In this document: piece after piece, positions 40,001 through 46,952 of the stretch
How positions within the stretch are numbered: position 1 is the first letter of the stretch
How the letters are laid out: every line of letters starts with the position of its first letter
NCBI RefSeq assembly: GCF_003989515.1
Contig: NZ_RBLU01000016.1
Span: 1 to 46,952, forward strand
From: Curtobacterium sp. HSID17257
GTDB lineage: Bacteria > Actinomycetota > Actinomycetes > Actinomycetales > Microbacteriaceae
Direction of reading: 5' to 3'
DNA: 46,952 bases
Program-made: the position numbers and the translations under genes
Notes under the pieces: model-generated
Databases searched by the model: none
Told to the model about the DNA's origin: nothing
What the model saw: only the letters and a program-made list of their open reading frames with translations

Positions 40001-41642
40001 GTACCCGTGGGTCGCGCGCACCCGGCACGCGACCGCCGGCGTCGGGCTCATCTCGCCGCCGCCGCACCACGACATCTACTCGATCGAGGACCTCAAGCAG
40101 CTCATCTTCGACGTGAAGCGGGCGAACCCGTCGGCGCGCGTCCACGTGAAGCTCGTGAGCCAGTCCGGCATCGGCGCGGTCGCCGCGGGCGTGACGAAGG
40201 CGCTGGCCGACGTCGTGCTCGTCTCCGGCCACGACGGCGGCACCGGGGCGTCCCCGCTCAACTCGCTCAAGCACGCGGGCACCCCGTGGGAGATCGGCCT
40301 GGCCGAGACCCAGCAGACCCTCATGCTGAACGGCATGCGCGACCGCGTGGTCGTGCAGGTCGACGGGCAGATGAAGACCGGCCGCGACGTGGTCGTGGCG
40401 GCGCTGCTCGGCGCCGAGGAGTACGGCTTCGCGACCGCACCGCTCGTCGTCGAGGGCTGCATCCTGATGCGTGTCTGCCACCTGGACACCTGCCCGGTGG
40501 GTGTCGCGACGCAGAACCCGGAGCTCCGCAAGCGCTTCACCGGCAAGCCCGAGTTCGTCGTGAACTTCTTCGAGTTCATCGCGCAGGAGGTCCGTGAGCT
40601 CCTCGCCGAGCTCGGCTTCCGGTCGCTCGACGAGGCCATCGGACAGGTCGACGCGCTCGACACCGACCGTGCCGTGGAGCACTGGAAGGCGTCGGGCCTC
40701 GACCTCGCACCGGTCCTGCACGGACCGGAGTTCGGCCGCGACGAGCCCCGCCGTCACCTGCGCGAGCAGGACCACGAGCTCGACGAGCACTTCGACGTGC
40801 AGCTCGTCCGGCAGACCGCCGACGTCCTCGAGCACGGCGGCTCCGTCGCGCTCGACCTGCCGATCCGCAACACCGAGCGGGCGGTCGGCACCATGCTGGG
40901 CCACGAGGTCACGCTGCGGCACGGCGAGCACGGCCTGCCCGCCGGGTCGATCGACATCACGCTGCGCGGCTCGGCCGGGCAGTCGCTCGGGGCGTTCCTG
41001 CCGGCGGGCATCACGCTCCGCCTGGTCGGCGACAGCAACGACTACGTCGGCAAGGGCCTGTCCGGCGGCGCCATCGTCGTCCGCCCGGACACGGAGTCGG
41101 CGTTCGAACCGTCCGAGAACGTCATCGCGGGCAACGTCATCGGCTACGGCGCGACCCAGGGCAGCATGTTCATCCGCGGCATCGTGGGTGAGCGGTTCCT
41201 CGTCCGGAACTCCGGCGCGACCGCGGTGGTCGAGGGCGTGGGCGACCACGCGCTCGAGTACATGACCGGTGGGCTCGCGCTGATCCTGGGCGAGACCGGA
41301 CGGAACCTCGGCGCCGGCATGTCCGGCGGCACCGCGTACGTCCGCGGGCTCCGTCGGGAGCACGTGAACGCCGACGCGCTGGCGACCGGTGAGCTGCGGC
41401 TCGAGGAGCTCGACAGCGCCGACGTCGAGATCGTCACCGACCTGCTCCGGCAGCACCTCGCCGAGACCGGGTCGACCGTCGCGGGCGACGTGCTCGAGTC
41501 CGGTGACCTGGGCGACTTCGTCAAGGTGCTCCCGCGGGACTACGCCGCCGTCCTCGCGACCCGCCAGCAGGCGGTCGACGAGGGCCTCGACCCGGACGGC
41601 ACCGTCGTCTGGAACCGCATCCTGGAGGTGACCGGTGGCTGA
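37035..41642 (+). CDS. gltB: Glutamate synthase (NADPH) large subunit
   Basis: GltB moves the amide of glutamine to 2-oxoglutarate, making two glutamates with GltD. The 1535-aa protein has a 40-residue propeptide ending before C41 (EKDACGLAM), the nucleophile of the class II amidotransferase domain. The central domain follows, then the FMN synthase barrel with [20 protein letters not shown] and [19 protein letters not shown]. The 3Fe-4S cysteines C1142, C1148 and C1153 fit C-x5-C-x4-C. The C-terminal GXGXG beta-helix has repeated GG motifs. ATG 37035 has GAGGA 9 nt upstream. gltD follows after 65 nt. Confidence 0.99.
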   Translation: MALQPDPAPRSTRSLRPAHRRFSAVPEAVGAYDPANEKDACGLAMVATLRGTAGHDIVDAALGALRNLEHRGAVGSDAGTGDGAGILCQVPDAFLRDEVPFELPAAGEYAVGTAYLPVDEDERHAVKGAVERIAREEGLKVLGWREVPVRPEVLGTLARAAMPAFEQLFVASTRHDVHGAAWSGIALDRQSFRLRKRAEHGVEVYFMSLSSRTMVYKGMVTTLQLEPFYPDLSDERFASKLAIVHSRYSTNTFPSWPLAQPFRTLAHNGEINTVRGNRNWMRARQSQLESELLGDLAPLLPIVSPGASDSASFDETLELLTLTGRSLPHAVSMMVPEAWENQVGMDPDLRAFYEYHSMLMEPWDGPAAITFTDGAVVGATLDRNGLRPGRFLVTDDGLIVMGSETGVIDVPPGKVVRKGRLRPGRMFVVDTEAGRIIEDDEVKRELATSGPWAQWLDEGRINLSDLPEREHIVHTPASVTRRQRAFGYTEEEVRILLRPMAQTGAEPLGAMGSDTPIAVLSERPRLLFDYFTQQFAQVTNPPLDSIREQVITSMGMGLGPERNLLSAGPEHAKQIVLDFPVIDNDELAKIQHFETESGRHLTVTIKGLYRVDAGKKAMQKRIAAVCDEVDQAIESGKQFIVLSDRDGNAEQAPVPSLLLLAAVHHHLIRTEQRMKVGLIVEAGDVREVHHVATLIGYGASAINPYLAMETCENLVRSGMITGITPEQAVKNVIKALGKGVLKIMSKMGISTVSSYAGAQAFEAVGLSQEFVDKYFTGTSSILGGVGIEVIAKENAERHAQAYPQDGAVLSHERLQTGGEYQWRREGPPHLFNPDTVFRLQHATRARRYDIFREYSQAVDDQSEELMTLRGLFRFRHGVREPIALDEVEPIESIVKRFNTGAMSYGSISQEAHETLAIAMNRLGARSNTGEGGEDVERLLDPERRSAIKQVASGRFGVTSMYLTHATDIQLKMAQGAKPGEGGQLPPTKVYPWVARTRHATAGVGLISPPPHHDIYSIEDLKQLIFDVKRANPSARVHVKLVSQSGIGAVAAGVTKALADVVLVSGHDGGTGASPLNSLKHAGTPWEIGLAETQQTLMLNGMRDRVVVQVDGQMKTGRDVVVAALLGAEEYGFATAPLVVEGCILMRVCHLDTCPVGVATQNPELRKRFTGKPEFVVNFFEFIAQEVRELLAELGFRSLDEAIGQVDALDTDRAVEHWKASGLDLAPVLHGPEFGRDEPRRHLREQDHELDEHFDVQLVRQTADVLEHGGSVALDLPIRNTERAVGTMLGHEVTLRHGEHGLPAGSIDITLRGSAGQSLGAFLPAGITLRLVGDSNDYVGKGLSGGAIVVRPDTESAFEPSENVIAGNVIGYGATQGSMFIRGIVGERFLVRNSGATAVVEGVGDHALEYMTGGLALILGETGRNLGAGMSGGTAYVRGLRREHVNADALATGELRLEELDSADVEIVTDLLRQHLAETGSTVAGDVLESGDLGDFVKVLPRDYAAVLATRQQAVDEGLDPDGTVVWNRILEVTGG

Positions 41643-41707
41643 CACGACCCCGGCGCGCTCCCGCAGCGACCACCCCACCCCGAACGAGACCGAGCAGGAG
41701 GCGGACC

Positions 41708-43165
41708 ATGGCTGACCCGAAGGGCTTCCTCAAGGTGCAGGAGCGCGAGCTCCCGCCCCGCCGCCCCGTGCCCGTGCGGCTCATGGACTGGAAGGAGGTC
41801 TACGAGCAGCAGGAGTCCGGTGCCCTGAAGCGGCAGGCCGGTCGCTGCATGGACTGCGGCGTGCCCTTCTGCCACCAGGGCTGCCCGCTCGGGAACCTCA
41901 TCCCGGAGTGGAACGACCTGACGTGGCGCGGCGAGGGCCGCCAGGCGATCGAGCGCCTGCACGCGACGAACAACTTCCCGGAGTTCACCGGCAAGCTCTG
42001 CCCCGCCCCGTGCGAGGCGTCCTGCGTGCTCGGCATCAACCAGCCGCCGGTCACCATCAAGCAGGTCGAGGTCTCGATCATCGACGAGGCGTACAAGAAC
42101 GGCTGGGTCACCCCGCACCCGCCGGAGCGCCTGACCGGCAAGACCGTCGCGGTCGTGGGTTCGGGCCCCGCCGGCCTCGCCGCCGCGCAGCAGCTCACGC
42201 GCGCCGGTCACACCGTCGCCGTGTACGAGCGGGACGACCGCATCGGCGGCCTGCTGCGCTACGGCATCCCGGACTTCAAGATGGAGAAGCGCCAGATCGA
42301 CGCGCGGCTCGCCCAGATGCAGGCCGAGGGCACCCGCTTCCGCGCCGGCGTCGAGATCGGCGTGGACATCACGTGGGACGACCTGAAGTCCCGCTACGAC
42401 GCGGTCGTCGTCGCCACCGGCGCCACGGTGCCGCGCGACCTGCCGATCCCCGGACGCGACCTCGCGGGCGTGCACTACGCCATGGAGTACCTCGTCCAGC
42501 AGAACAAGGCGAACGCCGGCACCACCGTCGACAACCAGGTCACGGCCGAGGGCAAGCACGTCGTCGTCATCGGCGGCGGCGACACCGGTGCGGACTGCAT
42601 CGGCACCGCCCACCGCCAGGGCGCCCTGAGCGTGACGAACCTGGCGATCGGCAAGCAGCCGCCGCTCGAGCGTCCGTCCGAGCAGCCGTGGCCGATGTTC
42701 CCGACGGTGTTCGAGGTCACGAGCGCCCACGAGGAGGGCGGCGAGCGGCACTTCCTGGCGTCGACGGTCGAGTTCCTCGGCAACGCCGCGGGCGAGGTCC
42801 GCGCGCTCCGGGTCGCCGAGACCGAGTACCTCGACGGTCGTCGCGTGCCGAAGACGGGTACCGAGCGCGAGATCCCGGCCGACCTGGTGCTCATCGCGAT
42901 GGGCTTCACCGGTCCCGAGACCGACACCATCGAGCCGCAGCTCGGGCTCCCCGCGACGGTGTCGGGAGCGGTCGCCCGTCAGGCCGACTACTCGACGAAC
43001 GAGCCCGGCGTGTTCGTGGCCGGCGACGCCGGCCGCGGTCAGTCGCTCATCGTCTGGGCGATCGCCGAGGGGCGCGCCGCCGCCTCGAAGGTCGACGCGT
43101 ACCTCGAGGGCTCGACGATCCTGCCGGCGCCCGTCAAGGCGACCGACCGTGCGCTCACGGTCTGA
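41708..43165 (+). CDS. gltD: Glutamate synthase small subunit
   Basis: GltD passes electrons from NADPH through FAD and 4Fe-4S clusters to GltB. The 485-aa protein has the N-terminal cluster cysteines CMDCGVPFCHQGCPLGN and CPAPCEASC, the FAD fold VAVVGSGPAGLAAAQ (about residue 149), and the NADPH fold HVVVIGGGDTGADC (about 287). It ends with an FAD-binding GVFVAGDAGRGQS. ATG 41708 has AGGAGG (41696-41701) upstream. A GTG at 41635 in another frame runs only 26 codons and is not a longer start. The pair supplies glutamate for the biosynthetic genes around it. Confidence 0.98.
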   Translation: MADPKGFLKVQERELPPRRPVPVRLMDWKEVYEQQESGALKRQAGRCMDCGVPFCHQGCPLGNLIPEWNDLTWRGEGRQAIERLHATNNFPEFTGKLCPAPCEASCVLGINQPPVTIKQVEVSIIDEAYKNGWVTPHPPERLTGKTVAVVGSGPAGLAAAQQLTRAGHTVAVYERDDRIGGLLRYGIPDFKMEKRQIDARLAQMQAEGTRFRAGVEIGVDITWDDLKSRYDAVVVATGATVPRDLPIPGRDLAGVHYAMEYLVQQNKANAGTTVDNQVTAEGKHVVVIGGGDTGADCIGTAHRQGALSVTNLAIGKQPPLERPSEQPWPMFPTVFEVTSAHEEGGERHFLASTVEFLGNAAGEVRALRVAETEYLDGRRVPKTGTEREIPADLVLIAMGFTGPETDTIEPQLGLPATVSGAVARQADYSTNEPGVFVAGDAGRGQSLIVWAIAEGRAAASKVDAYLEGSTILPAPVKATDRALTV

Positions 43166-43204
43166 CGTCGTGAACGCGCACGGAACACCGGTCCACCGAT
43201 GAGC

Positions 43205-43244
43205 AGCAGGCCACCGGCACTCGATAGGGTGCTGGTGGCCTGCT
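43205..43244. terminator. 16-bp inverted repeat after gltD that encloses the pyk -10 box
   Basis: Arms 43205-43220 and 43229-43244 pair over 16 bp with one G-U, leaving loop TCGATAGG. It can end the gltBD transcript. The pyk -10 hexamer TAGGGT (43225-43230) lies at its centre, so it may also act as an operator or cruciform. Confidence 0.7.
43225..43230 (+). promoter_or_regulatory. -10 box of pyk
   Basis: TAGGGT lies 74 nt before the TTG start of pyk, in the loop of the inverted repeat. The same hexamer is used before rpe and the pyr operon. No clear -35 is seen. Confidence 0.55.
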
Positions 43245-43304
43245 CTCGTTCCGCGCGGCCCCACAGCGCGGAAACCGGCACCACCCACCACACGAAGGAA
43301 TCCA

Positions 43305-44750
43305 TTGAGACGCGCAAAGATCGTTTCGACGCTCGGTCCGGCTACGTCGGACTACGAGACCGTCAAGGAGATCATCGAAGCGGGCGTCGACGTCGCCCGC
43401 CTCAACCTCAGCCACGGTGACTACAGCGTCCACGAGGCCAACTACGAGAACGTCCGTCGCGCTGCCGAGGACCTCGGCAAGCCGGTCGCGATCCTCGTCG
43501 ACCTGCAGGGTCCGAAGATCCGTCTCGCGAAGTTCGCCGACGGCCCGCACGAGCTCGCCGTCGGTGACGTCTTCACGATCACGACCGAGGACGTCCCCGG
43601 CTCGAAGGAGATCTGCGGCACGACGTTCAAGGGCCTGCCCCAGGACGTCAAGCCCGGCGACCCGCTGCTCATCGACGACGGCCGCGTCCGCCTGCGCGTG
43701 CTCGACACCGACGGTGTGCGCGTGCGCACCGAGGTCGTCGTCGCCGGCACCGTCTCGAACAACAAGGGCATCAACCTGCCCGGCGTTGCGGTCAACGTCC
43801 CGGCGCTGAGCGAGAAGGACGAGGCGGACCTCCGCTGGGCGATCCGTCAGGGCGCCGACCTCATCGCGCTGTCGTTCGTCCGCAATGCCTCGGACGTCGT
43901 CCGCGCCCACGAGATCATGGACGAGGAGGGCAAGCGCCTCCCGATCATCGCCAAGGTCGAGAAGCCGCAGGCCGTCGACGCCCTCGAGGAGATCATCGAC
44001 GCCTTCGACAGCATCATGGTCGCCCGCGGTGACCTCGGTGTGGAGCTCCCGCTCGAGGCCGTCCCGATCGTGCAGAAGCGCGCCGTCGAGCTGTCGCGCC
44101 GGATGGCGAAGCCGGTCATCGTCGCGACGCAGATGCTCGAGTCGATGATCTCGTCGCCGATCCCGACCCGCGCCGAGACCTCCGACGTCGCGAACGCCGT
44201 CCTCGACGGTGCGGACGCGGTCATGCTCTCCGGCGAGACCAGCGTCGGCGAGTACCCGGTGCAGACGGTCCGCACGATGGCCCGCATCGTCGAGTCGACC
44301 GAGGACCACGGCCTCGAGCGCATCGCTCCGCTCGGCACGAAGCCGCGCACGCTCGGTGGTGCGATCACGCTCGCCGCGGTCGAGATCGCCGAGTTCACCG
44401 AGGCGTCGTACCTCTGCGTCTTCACCGAGTCCGGCGACTCGGCCCGTCGCATGTCGCGGCTCCGCCACGGTCTGCCGATCATCGCGTTCACCCCGAACGA
44501 GGCCACCCGTCGCCGCATGGCGCTCACCTGGGGTGTCCGCTCGTTCCTCGTGGAGCGCAAGACCCACACCGACGAGCTGTTCTCGCAGGTCGACGACGTG
44601 CTGCTCGCGAACGGTCTCGCCGCCCCCGGCGACCGGGTCATCGTGACGGCCGGCTCGCCTCCCGGACTCGAGGGCTCGACGAACGACCTGCGCGTGCACC
44701 GCGTCGGCGACGCGCACGCCGAGGCGGCTCCCGCCTACGTGCGGGACTGA
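43305..44750 (+). CDS. pyk: Pyruvate kinase
   Basis: Pyk makes pyruvate and ATP from PEP and ADP. The 481-aa protein starts RRAKIVSTLGPATSD from a TTG at 43305, with AAGGA (43295-43299) upstream; no ATG or GTG fits better. Motifs seen: DVARLNLSHGDY, VDLQGPKIRLAKF, the B-domain, the catalytic Lys in IIAKVEKPQA, the metal-binding VARGDLGVELPLE, ATQMLESMI and DGADAVMLSGETSVGEYP. The C-terminal regulatory domain is normal. TTG is rare in this window. A hairpin ends the gene. Confidence 0.98.
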   Translation: MRRAKIVSTLGPATSDYETVKEIIEAGVDVARLNLSHGDYSVHEANYENVRRAAEDLGKPVAILVDLQGPKIRLAKFADGPHELAVGDVFTITTEDVPGSKEICGTTFKGLPQDVKPGDPLLIDDGRVRLRVLDTDGVRVRTEVVVAGTVSNNKGINLPGVAVNVPALSEKDEADLRWAIRQGADLIALSFVRNASDVVRAHEIMDEEGKRLPIIAKVEKPQAVDALEEIIDAFDSIMVARGDLGVELPLEAVPIVQKRAVELSRRMAKPVIVATQMLESMISSPIPTRAETSDVANAVLDGADAVMLSGETSVGEYPVQTVRTMARIVESTEDHGLERIAPLGTKPRTLGGAITLAAVEIAEFTEASYLCVFTESGDSARRMSRLRHGLPIIAFTPNEATRRRMALTWGVRSFLVERKTHTDELFSQVDDVLLANGLAAPGDRVIVTAGSPPGLEGSTNDLRVHRVGDAHAEAAPAYVRD

Positions 44751-44780
44751 CCCCGGTCGCACCACCCGGTCACCACGCCG

Positions 44781-44840
44781 ACAGGGCGCGGACGGGAGGC
44801 ACGGCGCGACACCGCGCACGGCCTCCGGTCCGCGCCCTGT
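44781..44840. terminator. Long hairpin after pyk (palindromic element)
   Basis: ACAGGGCGCGGAC (44781-44793) and GTCCGCGCCCTGT (44828-44840) are exact 13-bp arms. The inside pairs again, GGAGGC (44795-44800) with GCCTCC (44821-44826) and GCGCG with CGCGC. It carries the GACGGGAGGC core (44791-44800) and probably ends pyk transcription. It is in the 322-nt gap 44751-45072, which otherwise holds only the CGTCTCG array. Confidence 0.75.
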
Positions 44841-44879
44841 CGCGTGTGTGCCCCCGCCGCGTCGGGTCAGCGACGGCGT

Positions 44880-45003
44880 CGACACGCCGGCGTCGCCGCG
44901 AGACGGCCCGGAGCGCGCGAGACACCCCGGATCCGGCGGCGTCTCGTCGCGACGACGGCGTCTCGCCGTGAGCGTATCGTCTCGCCGTGACCGAGGCGTC
45001 CCG
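44880..45003. repeat. CGAGACG/CGTCTCG motif array with 19-nt period
   Basis: Seven-base motifs occur at 44880 (CGACACG), 44899 (CGAGACG), 44918 (CGAGACA), 44940, 44959, 44978 (each CGTCTCG) and 44997 (CGTCCCG). Steps are 19, 19, 22, 19, 19, 19 nt. The first three are reverse complements of the last four. A wider consensus is GGCGTCTCGCCG. It lies in the gap upstream of the ferritin-like/VIT1 gene. Confidence 0.75.
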
Positions 45004-45059
45004 ATGCGCCGGAACCGACCACACGCGGTGCGGCGCGACCGCGCGTCGGAGCGAGCGGG

Positions 45060-45065
45060 CAGGAT
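45060..45065 (+). promoter_or_regulatory. Candidate -10 box of the ferritin-like/VIT1 gene
   Basis: CAGGAT is followed by 7 nt and the GTG at 45073, the spacing of the other leaderless-type starts here. The first base differs from TAGGAT, so confidence is modest. Confidence 0.4.
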
Positions 45066-45072
45066 CGGTGCC

Positions 45073-46149
45073 GTGAGCCTCCAGGACGAACGCCCCACCG
45101 CACCCACCGCAGCCGACGTGCGCCGCTGGCGTCGGTACCTGGCGGACGAGCGCGCCGAGGCCGCGGTCTACCGGAACCTGTCGACGCGCCGCTCCGGCGA
45201 GGAGCGCGAGATCCTGGCGGCACTGGCCGACGCCGAGGGACGGCACGAGCAGCACTGGCTCGACCTGCTCGGTGACGACGTCGGCCGACCGCTCCGCGGC
45301 AGCCTGCGCACCAGGGTCCTCGCCGCACTCGCGAAGCGGTTCGGCTCGGTGTTCGTCCTCGCGCTCATGCAGCGCGCCGAGGACCGGTCGCCCTACGCCG
45401 ACGACGACGACGCGACCGCACGGATGGCGGCCGACGAGCGGATCCACGGCGAGGTCGTCCGGGGCCTCGCGAACCGCGGACGGATGCGGTTGTCCGGCAC
45501 CTTCCGCGCGGCCGTCTTCGGGGCCAACGACGGACTCGTGTCGAACCTCGCGCTGATCATCGGCATCAGTGCCTCGGGCGCCGACCGGCACTTCGTGCTG
45601 CTCAGCGGGATCGCCGGGTTGCTCGCCGGTGCACTGTCGATGGGGGCGGGGGAGTACGTGTCGGTGCGGTCGCAGCGCGAGCTCCTCGACGCCTCCGCGC
45701 CGCACCCCGAGGCCGGGCAGGCGGTCGCCGACCTGGACGTCGACGCCAACGAGCTCGCCCTGGTCTACCGCGCGCGGGGCATGGACGAGGCTGCGGCGCA
45801 GGCGCACGCGGCCGAGGTCCTCGGCGGTCGGACGGTCACGGCAGCCACCGCGACGGACGAGCACGAGGCGGTGGGCAGCGGGACGAGCGCCGCCGTGTCG
45901 AGCTTCTGCTTCTTCGCGTCAGGGGCGATCATCCCGGTGCTGCCCTACCTGTTCGGCCTCGAGGGCTGGGCGGCGATCGTGCTCGCGGCCGTGCTGGTCG
46001 GCATCGCACTCCTCGGGACCGGTGCGGTCGTCGGTGTGCTCAGCGGGGCCTCACCGCTGAAGCGTGCGCTGCGCCAGCTCGCGATCGGCTTCGGCGCAGC
46101 GGTCGTGACGTACGGGCTCGGCCTGCTGTTCGGGACCGGGAGCGCGTGA
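45073..46149 (+). CDS. Ferritin-like domain / VIT1-CCC1 metal transporter fusion
   Basis: A 358-aa membrane protein. Residues 1-130 form a four-helix ferritin/rubrerythrin-like domain with metal-binding candidates E29, E55 and H58 (EGRH), and E122 and H125 (ERIH). Residues 140-358 form the VIT1/CCC1 domain, with GANDGLVSNLALIIG, GALSMGAGEYVSVRSQREL and a C-terminal helix set. Family members move Fe(II) or Mn(II) out of the cytosol, and the fused ferritin domain may sense or oxidise iron (MbfA-like), but the metal is not shown here. The GTG at 45073 gives the expected start. The frame is open back to 44848, but that part is Arg/Ser-rich and spans the motif array. Confidence 0.92.
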   Translation: MSLQDERPTAPTAADVRRWRRYLADERAEAAVYRNLSTRRSGEEREILAALADAEGRHEQHWLDLLGDDVGRPLRGSLRTRVLAALAKRFGSVFVLALMQRAEDRSPYADDDDATARMAADERIHGEVVRGLANRGRMRLSGTFRAAVFGANDGLVSNLALIIGISASGADRHFVLLSGIAGLLAGALSMGAGEYVSVRSQRELLDASAPHPEAGQAVADLDVDANELALVYRARGMDEAAAQAHAAEVLGGRTVTAATATDEHEAVGSGTSAAVSSFCFFASGAIIPVLPYLFGLEGWAAIVLAAVLVGIALLGTGAVVGVLSGASPLKRALRQLAIGFGAAVVTYGLGLLFGTGSA

Positions 46150-46212
46150 CGGGGGTCGCGAGCGGTCCCCGCTGGATGCCGCAGCAGCCGGCGGACGCTC
46201 CTGCCGGACGCC

Positions 46213-46752
46213 TCAGCGGCGGGCGGCCGCGCGCGGCGGCAGCAGCAGGAGCGCCGCGGCACCGACGACGACCAGCGCGATGCCGGAGAACACCGTGAAC
46301 ACCGTCAGCGCGAGCCCCGGCGCGACGAGCACGACCACACCGCCGATGAGCGAGAGCAGGCCGCTCACCACGCTCGGCAGTCTCGAGGAACCCGGGTGCC
46401 CCACGAACGCGCCGACGATGGCTGCGACACCTTCGAGGAGGAACGCCACGCCCGCCAGCACGGCGTAGGCCAACAGGGGGATCGCCGGGTCGACGAGGGT
46501 CACCAGGCCGGCGAGCCCGACCAGTCCGCCGACGACTCCGGACGTCCACCGCCAGACGGCGGACGTGCCGTGTCCGCGCACCGCCGCGACCACGCGCATC
46601 GCGCCCGCCGCCACCAGGTAGACGCCGAACACGAGTGCGACGAGGACGAGGGACGGTTCGGGCCAGACGACGGCGACGATGCCGAGCGCGATCGCGACGA
46701 CGGCCGTGACGACGACGAACGCACGGAACGACCGCACGGCTCGAGAGTCCAC
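46213..46752 (-). CDS. HdeD/DUF308-like membrane protein
   Basis: A 179-aa protein made of six hydrophobic helices in repeated pairs, with motifs such as ALGIVAVVWPEPSL, FGVYLVAAGAMRV and GVAFLLEGVAAIVGA typical of the HdeD (DUF308) family. E. coli HdeD is an acid-resistance membrane protein; in actinobacteria the role is unknown. Start GTG 46752 on the minus strand has GGAAGGGGC about 5 nt upstream. It is convergent with the VIT1 gene. Its last residues (LPPRAAARR) are basic, as for a cytosolic tail. Confidence 0.88.
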   Translation of the reverse strand: MDSRAVRSFRAFVVVTAVVAIALGIVAVVWPEPSLVLVALVFGVYLVAAGAMRVVAAVRGHGTSAVWRWTSGVVGGLVGLAGLVTLVDPAIPLLAYAVLAGVAFLLEGVAAIVGAFVGHPGSSRLPSVVSGLLSLIGGVVVLVAPGLALTVFTVFSGIALVVVGAAALLLLPPRAAARR

Positions 46753-46910
46753 GGGTGCCCCTTCCGCTCGGTCCGCGAGGACCCCGACGGTACCCGTGGG
46801 AACACGTCGGCGTCCGCGGTCAGGGGCGGGCGCGCCGGTCCGGCCGGGAGGCGCGCCGTGCGTCGACCGGTCGGCCGACGACGGACCCCTCCCGCACCGG
46901 GGCGACCCGC

Positions 46911-46952
46911 TCAGGACCCGGACGTCGGCGCGGGGGTGGCGGATCCGTCCAC
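46911..46952 (-). CDS. Possible 3' end of a minus-strand gene
   Basis: On the minus strand an open frame enters from the window edge and ends at a TGA (46911-46913), reading VDGSATPAPTSGS, a Pro/Thr/Ser tail. It could be the end of a real protein, but 13 codons are too few to decide. The rest of 46753-46910 shows no gene. Confidence 0.25.
   Translation of the reverse strand: MDGSATPAPTSGS

Noticed and set aside
37605-41678. 1357-residue minus-strand frame opposite gltB
   Set aside because: Composition is rich in Arg, Asp and Val with no domain motifs; it is the antisense shadow of gltB.
41635-41715. 26-codon GTG frame between gltB and gltD
   Set aside because: It overlaps the gltB end and runs past the gltD start in another frame; the gltD ribosome site at 41696-41701 explains the gap better.
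44848-45072. N-terminal extension of the VIT1 protein
   Set aside because: The added residues are Arg/Ser/Asp-rich and arise from the CGTCTCG array; the ferritin-like domain begins right after GTG 45073.
46150-46212. Terminator between the VIT1 and HdeD-like genes
   Set aside because: Only a 4-bp stem (AGCG/CGCT) is visible, too weak to report.

Overview
This window is high-GC DNA with dense, mostly plus-strand coding. Many genes overlap by 4 nt (GTGA/ATGA), GTG starts are common, and third codon positions are strongly G/C. Gene content and order point to an actinobacterium of the Microbacteriaceae, probably Curtobacterium-like. Pointers are the order mltG-aroCKB-efp-nusB-pyrR..., a PriA without Walker motifs, a guanylate kinase fused to a mycobacterial-type IHF domain, a Trp-operon membrane protein, and a short DUF6704-type protein. 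The genus is inferred from memory of gene order, not from a search. It is core chromosome with small accessory insertions. I see no rRNA, tRNA, CRISPR, phage or insertion sequence.

Layout: 1-159 is the tail of a VOC/glyoxalase protein. 212-1323 is mltG, whose 5' end looks frameshifted. 1379-4343 is aroC-aroK-aroB (shikimate pathway). 4362-4863 holds two small unknown minus-strand genes. 4990-6678 is a UbiB-type kinase. 6835-7928 is efp-nusB. 7926-17781 is the pyrimidine operon pyrR-pyrB-pyrC-PH protein-carA-carB-pyrF running into gmk, with a PyrR-binding RNA hairpin over the pyrR ribosome binding site. 17897-21370 is rpoZ-metK-priA. 21531-23764 is tdh-kbl (threonine to glycine). 23856-24311 is a minus-strand DUF4383 membrane protein. 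24405-27590 is fmt-rsmB-rpe. 27683-29694 is hisE-hisG-hisF. 29734-35581 is hisI-trpE-membrane protein-DUF6704-trpC-trpB-trpA. 35824-36819 is lgt. 37035-43165 is gltB-gltD (GOGAT). 43305-44750 is pyk. 45073-46149 is a ferritin-like/VIT1 transporter, and 46213-46752 (minus) is an HdeD-like membrane protein.

The genes form a biosynthetic block. AroCKB makes chorismate for TrpECBA. CarAB and GltBD handle glutamine and glutamate nitrogen, feeding the pyr, his and trp pathways. HisG/E/I/F use PRPP, as TrpD elsewhere would. Rpe and Pyk connect to the pentose phosphate pathway and glycolysis. No pathway is complete here: aroE/aroQ, pyrD/pyrE, trpD/trpG, hisA/B/C/D/H and coaBC are not in the window.

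Non-coding signals worth attention: a probable PyrR RNA element; several -10 hexamers 6-9 nt before the start codon, suggesting leaderless transcripts; a dispersed palindromic element with core GACGGGAGGC; a 19-bp-arm hairpin behind an 11-nt tandem repeat (trpA-lgt); the pyk promoter inside a 16-bp inverted repeat; and a roughly 19-nt-periodic array of CGTCTCG motifs upstream of the ferritin/VIT1 gene. I found no clearly undescribed multi-gene system. The best leads are the CGTCTCG array and the small minus-strand gene pair.
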